Assembly (NCBI RefSeq): GCF_031458255.1
Contig: NZ_JAVDYC010000001.1
Location: 744,001 to 808,000, forward strand
Source of the DNA: Catenuloplanes niger
GTDB taxonomy: Bacteria; Actinomycetota; Actinomycetes; Mycobacteriales; Micromonosporaceae
DNA: 64,000 nucleotides
Direction of reading: 5' to 3'
The notes beneath the pieces were generated by a model that was not told where the DNA came from, made no database searches, and saw only the letters and a list, made by a program, of their open reading frames with translations. Below, in pieces: positions 38,296-45,150 of this stretch; positions within the stretch are counted from its first letter, which is position 1, and the number at the start of each line of letters is the position of its first letter. The position numbers were made by a program, and so were the translations under genes.

Positions 38296-40595
38296 CGGGG
38301 TGCTCCCGCGGCCGCCCGCCGGCCGTACGCCGCGGCGGCCGAGGTGATCGCGTGCATGAGGCGCGCGTGGCCGTTCGGCAGCAGCCGGGCCAGCAGGTCC
38401 GGCACGGCCGCGTCCGCGCCGATCAGCAGCCGGGCCCGGCGCCGGGCGACCGCGTCCAGGATCCGGGCGGCGGCCCGTTCCGGCGGGTGGCGCAGCAGCG
38501 CGGCGAACAGTCGCCGGTTCGGCTCCACCTCCGCCGCCGGCACGTCGGCGCCGGTCAGCGCGCGCGCCGCGATGCCGGTCCGCACGCCGCCGGGGTGCAC
38601 CGTGGTCACGCCGACGCCGCGGTCCGCCAGTTCGCTGTGCAGCACCTGGCTGAGCCCGCGCAGCGCGAACTTGCTGGCCGTGTACGCGCTGTGCCCGGCC
38701 GGGGCGATCAGCCCGAACAGGCTGGACACGTTGACCAGGTGGCCGCCCGGCTCCGCGGTGAGCGCGGGCAGCAGCGCGTGGGTGAGCAGCATCGGCGCGC
38801 GGAAGTTCACGTTCATCACGGTCTCGAACTGTTCCACGGTGACCTGGTCGAACCGGCCGCCGAGCGCGACGCCGGCGTTGTTGACCAGCAGCCCGATCGC
38901 CGGGTGCGCGGCCAGCACCTCGGCCGCGACGCGCCGCACCTCGTCCCGGTCCGCGAGGTCGGCGACGATCGCCGCCACGGTCAGGCCGGGGCGGGCGGCG
39001 CGGAGGCGGGCGGCCAGCGCGGCGAGCCGGGCGGCGTCCACGTCGACCAGTACCAGGTGGCTGCCGCGCGCGGCGAGGCCGTGCGCGAGGTGCGCGCCGA
39101 TGCCGCCGGCCGCGCCGGTGACCACGGCGGTGCGGCCGGCGAACCGGTAGTGCCGAAGGCGGGTCATCGGTCGTCTCCCTTCGAAACGCATGTCCGCGGT
39201 GACGTCGGCGTACGGCAGCGTGAGCCGGTCGCGCAGGTAGTCCTGCCGGACCAGCCACGGGTCGCGGTCGCCCTGCCGGGGGAAGAGGTCGAGCGAGCGC
39301 CGTACGTACCCGGAGCTGAGGTCGAGCAGCGGGCGGCCGCGGACACCGGGTTCGGCGGGCGTGGCCGTGCGCAGGCCGTGCCGGTCCAGGTGGCGGAGCA
39401 GCCGGCACACGTACCGGTGGCACAGGTCGGCGCGCAGCGTCCAGGACGCGTTGACGTAGCCGATGCAGTACGCCAGGTTCGGCACGCCGCTGAGCATCAG
39501 TCCGCGGTACGCGGCCCGCTCCCCGATCGTCACGGGCGTGCCGTCGACGCGCAGCCGCACGCCGCCGAGCGGCCGCAGGCGCAGCCCGGTCGCGGACACC
39601 ACGACGTCCGCCTGGATCACCCGGCCGTCGCGCAGCCGGACACCGTCCGGCACCAGCCGGTCGACGTGCCCGGTCCGCACGGAGACCCGCCCGGCCCGGA
39701 TCTCCCGGTAGAGGTCGCCGCCGGGGATCACGCAGAGCCGCTGGTCCCACGGCTGGTAGGCGGGCGTGAAGTGCGCGTCGACGGCGGCGGGGTCGCGCAG
39801 GTAGGCGAGCGCGGCCCGGCGCAGCGCGGCCCGGACCAGGTGGGGGTGCCGCCGGGAGACCCGGTAGAGGCCCTGGGTCAGCGCGGCCCAGGTGGTGCGG
39901 ATGACCGCGTCGGCGGCGCGGGCGGGCAGCAGCCGCCGGACCGGCCGGCCGATCGGGTCCCGGCGGGGCAGCGGGATCAGGTACCCGGGTGACCGCTGCA
40001 CCATGGTGACGTGCGCGGCGTCGCGGGCCATGGCCGGCACCAGCGTCACCGCGGTCGCGCCGCTGCCGATCACCACCACTCGCTTGCCGGCGTGGTCCAG
40101 GTCCGCCGGCCAGAACTGCGGGTGCACCAGCCGCCCGCCGAAGTCGCCGCCGAAGTCGGGCCGGTGCCCGGCGTCGTAGTCGTAGTAGCCCGCGCAGGCA
40201 TAGAGGAAACCGCAGGTCAGCTCCGTGCCGTCGGCCAGCCGGACGGTCCACCGCGCGTCCGGGGAGGACCAGTCCGCCGCGACCACGCGCGCACCGAACC
40301 GGATGTGCGGGGTGATGCCGCCCTCGTCCGCCAGGTCCTGGACGTAGGCGCGGATCCGGTCGCCGGACACCAGCGCCTCCGGGCCGCGCCACGGCCGGAA
40401 CGGATAGCTGAACGTGACCATGTCGGAGTCGGACCGCACGCCCGGGTACCGGAACAGGTCCCAGGTGCCGCCGATCGCGTCCCGCGCCTCGAGGATCGCG
40501 TACGTCCGGTGCGGCAGCGCCGCCCGCAGCCGCCAGGCCGCGCCGATGCCGGAGAGCCCGGCGCCGATGATCAGCACGTCGTAGTGGCCGGTCAC
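38292..40595 (-). CDS. FAD monooxygenase (FMO/BVMO type) fused in frame to a short-chain dehydrogenase
   Basis: A 767-residue protein. Residues 1-475 form a flavin monooxygenase: DVLIIGAGLSGIGAAWRL (FAD), FRYPGVRSDSDMVTFSYPFR (FMO/BVMO fingerprint region), VVVIGSGATAVTLVPAM (NADP). Residues about 480-767 form a classical SDR: GRTAVVTGAAGGIGAHLAHG (cofactor), LLVNNAGVALGG, VNVSSLFGLI and SAYTASKFAL (catalytic Ser-Tyr-Lys). No stop separates the halves. Between them GAAGGGAG precedes an in-frame ATG at 39167 (MTRLRHYRFAG), so the SDR may also be made alone. GTG 40595 overlaps the upstream stop (GTGA). The separate genes correspond to mymA- and sadH-like enzymes. The fusion would need resequencing to exclude an assembly error. 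Confidence 0.82.
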   Translation of the reverse strand: MTGHYDVLIIGAGLSGIGAAWRLRAALPHRTYAILEARDAIGGTWDLFRYPGVRSDSDMVTFSYPFRPWRGPEALVSGDRIRAYVQDLADEGGITPHIRFGARVVAADWSSPDARWTVRLADGTELTCGFLYACAGYYDYDAGHRPDFGGDFGGRLVHPQFWPADLDHAGKRVVVIGSGATAVTLVPAMARDAAHVTMVQRSPGYLIPLPRRDPIGRPVRRLLPARAADAVIRTTWAALTQGLYRVSRRHPHLVRAALRRAALAYLRDPAAVDAHFTPAYQPWDQRLCVIPGGDLYREIRAGRVSVRTGHVDRLVPDGVRLRDGRVIQADVVVSATGLRLRPLGGVRLRVDGTPVTIGERAAYRGLMLSGVPNLAYCIGYVNASWTLRADLCHRYVCRLLRHLDRHGLRTATPAEPGVRGRPLLDLSSGYVRRSLDLFPRQGDRDPWLVRQDYLRDRLTLPYADVTADMRFEGRRPMTRLRHYRFAGRTAVVTGAAGGIGAHLAHGLAARGSHLVLVDVDAARLAALAARLRAARPGLTVAAIVADLADRDEVRRVAAEVLAAHPAIGLLVNNAGVALGGRFDQVTVEQFETVMNVNFRAPMLLTHALLPALTAEPGGHLVNVSSLFGLIAPAGHSAYTASKFALRGLSQVLHSELADRGVGVTTVHPGGVRTGIAARALTGADVPAAEVEPNRRLFAALLRHPPERAAARILDAVARRRARLLIGADAAVPDLLARLLPNGHARLMHAITSAAAAYGRRAAAGAPR

Positions 40596-40870
40596 GACGC
40601 CACCCGCCAGGGCGGCCGGCCGGTGCCGGTGAGCCGCACGGCGCCCCACGGGTCCGGCTCGCTCAGCCGGACCGGCACCGCCGGCGCTCCGGGGAGGACC
40701 AGCCGGGCCTCGCCGAGCCGCGCGCGCAGTGCGGTGTGCGGTGCGGTCCGGCCGGCCCAGCGGAACCGGCCCTCGACCGGCTCGAACCGGGCCGACAACC
40801 GGATCTCCACCGGGTACGCGGTGCCGCCCGCCTGCACCACGGCCGGCCCGCGGTACTCCTCGTCGGTCAT
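40592..40870 (-). CDS. DUF4873 protein
   Basis: A 92-residue protein beginning MTDEEYRGPAVVQAGGTAY. The charged start, the beta-rich pattern (YPVEIRLSARFEPVEGRFRW) and the GAVRLTGTGRPPW end fit DUF4873, a small domain usually found beside or fused to FMO-type monooxygenases in actinobacteria. It overlaps TetR upstream (4 nt) and the FMO-SDR gene downstream (4 nt). The role is unknown; it may bind lipid or assist the oxygenase. Confidence 0.8.
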   Translation of the reverse strand: MTDEEYRGPAVVQAGGTAYPVEIRLSARFEPVEGRFRWAGRTAPHTALRARLGEARLVLPGAPAVPVRLSEPDPWGAVRLTGTGRPPWRVAS

Positions 40871-41550
40871 GTCCGCTCTCCCTCTCCTCGCACCGCGGCC
40901 AGTCCGCCCGGGACGTCGGCGGCCTGCCGGATCCCGGCGACGCCGCCCCAGAGGAACGTGGTCAGGTAGTCGGCCAGCGCCTCCCGGCTGATCGGCTGTC
41001 GCTGGCGCAGCCACCAGTCGCCGGCCGCCTGGACGTAACCGACGACGCCGTACGACCAGGGCAGCGCGGCGCCGGAGTCGAGGCCGAGCGCGCGCAGCCG
41101 GTCGCCGAAGATGCGGGCGAGCCCGCTGGCGACCGTGTCGACCACGTCGGCGACCACGTCACGGCGCCGGGTTATCTCCGGTTGGTGCACCACGAACCGG
41201 TAGAGGTGCGGGTCGGCCGCGATGTGCGCCAGATACGCGTCGATCGCCGCGTTGATCGCGGCCCGTTCCTCGCGGACCGCCGCGACCGCCGGGACGATCG
41301 CGGCCAGCACCAGTTCGGCCGCGCGCTGCCCGACCGCGAGCCACAGCTCGGACTTGTCCGCGAAGTACCGGTAGAGCACTGGTTTGCTCACCCCGGCGTG
41401 CGTCGCGATCGCGTCCATCCCCACCTCCGGCCCGAGTGCCCGGATCGCCGCGATCGCGGCCTCGGTCAGCTCGGATCGTCGCTGCTCACGGTGGCCGGCC
41501 CAGCGTCCGCGCCGGCCGTCGGTATTGACCGGTGTCTCATCAACGGGCAT
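40867..41550 (-). CDS. TetR-family repressor of the mymA-like operon
   Basis: A 227-residue regulator. The N-terminal HTH is LTEAAIAAIRALGPEVGMDA then IATHAGVSKPVLYRYFADKSE; the C-terminal ligand domain is helical (LYRFVVHQPEITRRRDVVAD). It is the first gene of the operon and faces the diiron oxygenase gene. The 49-nt gap holds three GTAAC/GTTAC half-sites, so it probably controls both directions. ATG 41550 is chosen because upstream codons lie in the promoter region. The inducer may be a fatty acid or aromatic lipid, by analogy only. Confidence 0.87.
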   Translation of the reverse strand: MPVDETPVNTDGRRGRWAGHREQRRSELTEAAIAAIRALGPEVGMDAIATHAGVSKPVLYRYFADKSELWLAVGQRAAELVLAAIVPAVAAVREERAAINAAIDAYLAHIAADPHLYRFVVHQPEITRRRDVVADVVDTVASGLARIFGDRLRALGLDSGAALPWSYGVVGYVQAAGDWWLRQRQPISREALADYLTTFLWGGVAGIRQAADVPGGLAAVRGEGERT

Positions 41551-41560
41551 GGTACTAGAA

Positions 41561-41581
41561 GTAACCGTTACCTCACGTAAC
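41561..41581. promoter_or_regulatory. Probable TetR operator in the divergent promoter
   Basis: Half-sites GTAAC (41561-41565), GTTAC (41567-41571) and GTAAC (41577-41581) give two overlapping inverted pairs: GTAACCGTTAC and GTTACCTCACGTAAC. They lie 11-31 nt from the TetR start and 19-39 nt from the diiron oxygenase start. Confidence 0.6.
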
Positions 41582-41599
41582 GTCAAGAGGGGGTACGCC

Positions 41600-42496
41600 A
41601 TGACGCCGGATCGCGAGCGCACCGCCGCGCGGTTGCTGCGCTCCTCGGCCGCGCACTCGTACGACCCGGAGGTGGAGATCGACTGGGCGGCGCCGGCCGC
41701 GCCGGGCCTGTTCTACGTGCCGCCGCACCGGTCCAGCCTCTACGGCACGCCGTTCTGGGAGCGGCTCGACGACGCACAGCGGATCACGCTCACCCGGCAC
41801 GAGGCGGCCAGCATCGCCGGGCTCGGCATCTGGTTCGAGACGATCCTGATGCAGCTGCTGGTCCGCGCGTACCACCGCCAGGACCCGACCACCGGCCACG
41901 CGCAGTACGCGCTGACCGAGATCGCGGACGAGTGCCGGCACTCGATCATGTTCGGCAAGATGATCGAGAAGCTGGGCACGCCGGTCTACCGGCCCACGGG
42001 CGTGAACGCGGCGCTCGGCGCGTGGATCGGCGCGACCGGCACCGGGCCGCGGATGTTCGCCGCCATCCTGATCTGCGAGGAGATCCTCGACGCGCTGCAA
42101 CGCGAGGCGATGGCGGACGAGCGGGTGCAGCCACTGGTCCGCGCGGTGTCCCGGATCCACGTGGTCGAGGAGGCCCGGCACGTCCGCTACGCCCGGGAGG
42201 AGCTGGCCCGGCAGGTCCGCGCGGCCGGCCGCCACCGGCTCGCGTTCGACCGCCTGGTGATCGGGCGTGCCGCCCACCTGTGCGGCACCCACCTGATCCA
42301 TCCGGACGTCTACCGCGCGGTCGGCCTCGACCCGGCCGTCGGCCGCCGCGCCGCCCGGGCCAATCCGCGGTTCCGCGAGACGATCCGGTGGGCGGGCGAG
42401 CGGGTGGTGTCCTATCTCGACGATCTCGATCTGATCTCCGGCCCGGGCCTGCCGTTCTGGCGCCGCTCCGGGTTGCTGCCCACCTGCGGGAGATAA
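41600..42496 (+). CDS. AurF-like diiron oxygenase (p-aminobenzoate N-oxygenase family)
   Basis: A 298-residue helical protein. Metal-ligand motifs of the family appear in order: a Glu in RHEAASIAGLG, E and H in EIADECRHSIMFGKM, E in ILICEEILDALQRE and E-x-x-H in HVVEEARHVRYAREEL. AurF uses a diiron centre and O2 to oxidise arylamines; relatives near lipid genes may act as desaturases or hydroxylases. The RBS is AGAGGGG. It is divergent from the TetR-led operon and shares its control region, so it probably joins the same oxidative pathway. Confidence 0.83.
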   Translation: MTPDRERTAARLLRSSAAHSYDPEVEIDWAAPAAPGLFYVPPHRSSLYGTPFWERLDDAQRITLTRHEAASIAGLGIWFETILMQLLVRAYHRQDPTTGHAQYALTEIADECRHSIMFGKMIEKLGTPVYRPTGVNAALGAWIGATGTGPRMFAAILICEEILDALQREAMADERVQPLVRAVSRIHVVEEARHVRYAREELARQVRAAGRHRLAFDRLVIGRAAHLCGTHLIHPDVYRAVGLDPAVGRRAARANPRFRETIRWAGERVVSYLDDLDLISGPGLPFWRRSGLLPTCGR

Positions 42497-42498
42497 AG

Positions 42499-42542
42499 CG
42501 GCTCCGCGGCGATCTCACGCCGTCGCGCAGCCGGCGGAGCCG
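42499..42542. terminator. Hairpin after the diiron oxygenase gene
   Basis: CGGCTCCGC (42499-42507) pairs with GCGGAGCCG (42534-42542). It starts 3 nt after the stop. The rest of the 217-nt gap shows no gene. Confidence 0.5.
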
Positions 42543-42713
42543 GACCGGCCGGCGTGGGCGGGTGATCGAGCCGGTGCTGCGGGAGTCCCTCGCCCGGCCG
42601 CTGCCCGACGACGAGGCGCCCCGAGCCACTGGACGCCTGGCGGCCGCGGAACCGGTAGCCGGTGACCGTTCGTGGACAGCCCGCCGCCCCGGGAAAACCC
42701 GTAGGAAGACTAC

Positions 42714-43412
42714 ATGTCATTCCGGATGTCATCGGCTCGGCGCACGGCCACGATGGGCGGCGTGGGACATCGAAGAAGCTGGCGCCAGCTGACCGTCTGG
42801 CTGCACGTACTGAGCTCGGCCGGGTGGATGGCGCAGGCGATGGCGCTGTGCGTCATGCTGACCACCGGGCTGGTGACCGACGATCCGGCCGTGCGCACGG
42901 CGGCCACCACCATGTCGCTGGCCACGGACGGGCGGCTGCTCGGGCCGATGGCCGACGTCTCCGCGTTCACCGGGATCATGCTGGCGGCCGCGACGCCGTG
43001 GGGCTTCTTCCGGCACTGGTGGGTCCTGGTCAAGTTCGCCGTCACGATCGTCCAGCTCTACGCCGGCATCTTCCTGCTCTCGCCGCAGCTGCAGGCGTCG
43101 GCCGCCACCGGGCCGGTGCCGGTGCAGGTGGTGGCGACCGCGCTGATGGCCTCGGCGATCGCGTTCCAGGCCTGGCTGTCGATCGCGAAGCCGTGGGGCC
43201 CGGTCGGCCGCCGGCGGCGCGGGGGCACCGGCCCGGCCTGGGTCTTCGTCGCCGCCGTGCTGGGCGGGGCCCTCGATCTCGGCCTCGGCCTGGTCCTCGG
43301 TCACCCGATGCCGCTGCTGTCGATCGTCCTGATCGTGGTGGTCCTGGCGCGCCGCCGCACGTGGTCCGCACCGGCGGCGGGATCCCGCACCGCCGCCGGT
43401 GAGCCTGGGTGA
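42714..43412 (+). CDS. Small multi-pass membrane protein, DUF2269-like
   Basis: A 232-residue protein with four or five membrane helices: WLHVLSSAGWMAQAMALCVM, FTGIMLAAATPWGFF, WWVLVKFAVTIVQLYAGIFL, VVATALMASAIAFQAWLSIA and a final WVFVAAVLGGALDLGLGLVL. The conserved-looking H-x3-S-x-G-W-M start and WWVLVKF motif resemble a recurrent actinobacterial membrane family; DUF2269 is a guess. AGGAAG stands 5 nt before ATG 42714, supporting that start. Function unknown. Confidence 0.7.
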   Translation: MSFRMSSARRTATMGGVGHRRSWRQLTVWLHVLSSAGWMAQAMALCVMLTTGLVTDDPAVRTAATTMSLATDGRLLGPMADVSAFTGIMLAAATPWGFFRHWWVLVKFAVTIVQLYAGIFLLSPQLQASAATGPVPVQVVATALMASAIAFQAWLSIAKPWGPVGRRRRGGTGPAWVFVAAVLGGALDLGLGLVLGHPMPLLSIVLIVVVLARRRTWSAPAAGSRTAAGEPG

Positions 43413-43422
43413 CCGGTGCTGA

Positions 43423-45003
43423 TCAGTTCGCGTACGCCTCGAGCTCGTTGACGCGGACGTGGAGTTGCTGGTGTGCCGGGCCGCTGCGGCCGAGGATCCG
43501 GACCAGCCGCGTGTTGCGGAGCGAGAACGTGGACGTGACCTGCAGCGCGGTGTTGCCGCGTACCTCCGCGACGGTCAGGTAGTTCAGGCCGTTCCACACC
43601 TGCACGTCGTAGTCCCGGATCGGGTATCCCTGGCTGGTGTGCACGACCACCCGCCGGATCGTCCGCTCCACCCCGAAGTCGGCCTGCACCCACTGCGGGT
43701 TGCTCGGCGGGTAGACGGTGGCCGCGTTCGACCAGCTGTAGGCGCCGCCGAGCCGGGTGTCCCGGTTGCAGTCGGTGACCCGGGACGGCGCGTAGCCCTC
43801 GTACGGGTACGTGGAGGAGGCGGACGCGAGCGCGCCGCAGGCGACGTTCTGCTCATCGCCGCTGCCGCCCTCGCCGCCCTGGCTGCACACCTCGAACGCC
43901 ACCCGGGACGTGTCGTACGTCAGGTAGGTCGACTCGGCGAAGTAGACGACGGCCGTGCCGGCCTCGTCGTCCCGCTCCTGCTTGGAGATGGTGGTGCTGA
44001 TCGACCCGCCGCCCTGCAACGGCGTGCTGATCGTGCCGCTGATCGTCTCGCCGCCGTCGACCTCGTACCACGTGTACGCCATCACGGTGCCGTAGACGGC
44101 CTGGTCCCAGGTGGTGACGAACGTTTCGGTGTCCTGCCAGTTCTTGACGTGCTTCTTCTTCACCTTGGCGAAGTAGTGGTTGCGCAGCACGAACCCGGTG
44201 CTGGTGATGATGACCAGGCGCATCTCCCGCTTGCCCTCGAAGAGCTCGCCGAAGTTGTCGTTCGTGACCTTCCAGCGCCGCAGGTACTCGGCACCCTTCG
44301 GGTTGCGCAGGCCGGTCGGGTTGCAGACCGCGTTCGCGCCCATCCCGGCGCCGGCGGCCGGAGCCTCCGGGCCGGACCTGGCGGCCGGCGCGTCCGGGAG
44401 CGCGTGCTCGATCCCGCCGCCGAGCGTGATCCGCTCGTTGACGGACAGCACCCACACCTCGTTGGTCTCCGCGTACGCCTCGTTCACGGTGACCTGGGAG
44501 ACGTTGCCGTACTGGTCGACGCGGTGACCGACGGCGGCGGTGGCGGTCTCGGCGGCCGGGGCGACGGTCACGGTCACGGCCGAGCCGGCGTAGACGCCCT
44601 CGCCCCAGTTCGGGATGTAGATCTGCGGCGCGTAGTCGTACCCGAGCACGTTCTGGAAGCTCGCGACCGCGGACTTGAGCTGGTACCAGCCCGGCGCGTT
44701 CGGGTCGGCGACGCCGGCCTCCTCCGCCTCCTGGATGACGGTCGTCCACAGCGCGTTGGTGTCGCCGTCGAACTGCCGGGCGACGGCGTTGCGGACCAGC
44801 ACCCGCATCTGGGTGTCGATCGCCACCTCGATCGCCGGGTTGAGCACGCCCAGCATCCGGTTGTGGAGCTCTCGGTCGATGAGCGGGACGGGCGGCACCG
44901 AGGTGGGCGGGGCGGTGGCCGCGTGTGCGGGCAGCACCGGGAACGCGGCCACCAGGGCCACGCCGAGCAGGGCGACGAGCGCCCCGCGATTGACGGTACG
45001 CAC
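43423..45003 (-). CDS. Secreted protein with C-terminal discoidin (F5/8 type C, CBM32-like) domain
   Basis: A 526-residue secreted protein. The signal peptide is RTVNRGALVALLGVALVAAF ending at AHAATAPP. Residues 35-380 form a domain I do not recognise (PNWGEGVYAGSAVTVTVAPA, YLRRWKVTNDNFGELFEGKR, VYGTVMAYTWYEVDGGETIS). Residues about 386-526 are a discoidin module (ACGALASASSTYPYEGYAPS, WVQADFGVERTIRRVVVHTS), usually a carbohydrate- or surface-binding beta-sandwich. GTG 45003 has AAGGGG at 5 nt. It is divergent from a STAND regulator, which might control it. Confidence 0.78.
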   Translation of the reverse strand: MRTVNRGALVALLGVALVAAFPVLPAHAATAPPTSVPPVPLIDRELHNRMLGVLNPAIEVAIDTQMRVLVRNAVARQFDGDTNALWTTVIQEAEEAGVADPNAPGWYQLKSAVASFQNVLGYDYAPQIYIPNWGEGVYAGSAVTVTVAPAAETATAAVGHRVDQYGNVSQVTVNEAYAETNEVWVLSVNERITLGGGIEHALPDAPAARSGPEAPAAGAGMGANAVCNPTGLRNPKGAEYLRRWKVTNDNFGELFEGKREMRLVIITSTGFVLRNHYFAKVKKKHVKNWQDTETFVTTWDQAVYGTVMAYTWYEVDGGETISGTISTPLQGGGSISTTISKQERDDEAGTAVVYFAESTYLTYDTSRVAFEVCSQGGEGGSGDEQNVACGALASASSTYPYEGYAPSRVTDCNRDTRLGGAYSWSNAATVYPPSNPQWVQADFGVERTIRRVVVHTSQGYPIRDYDVQVWNGLNYLTVAEVRGNTALQVTSTFSLRNTRLVRILGRSGPAHQQLHVRVNELEAYAN

Positions 45004-45136
45004 AGGTTCCCCTTCCGGGAATGACGAGGGACGCCAGAGATGATGGCGATCCGGGCGCCCGCGCACCCCCGATCCTGAACGGGGCTGAACACCACTGAAC
45101 CGTGGGACTCGGACTCCCAGTATCGAGAAGATTGCA

Positions 45137-45142
45137 TATAGT
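45137..45142 (+). promoter_or_regulatory. Leaderless-type -10 box for the STAND regulator
   Basis: TATAGT followed by 8 nt and GTG 45151. It is the best -10 match in the divergent gap. Confidence 0.5.
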
Positions 45143-45150
45143 GATCGAAC

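Noticed and set aside
38296-40392. Upstream extension of the alpha/beta-hydrolase ORF to 1003 codons
   Set aside because: The extension overlaps the FMO-SDR gene in another frame and lacks any domain; unlike the FMO-SDR case, no second enzyme is readable.
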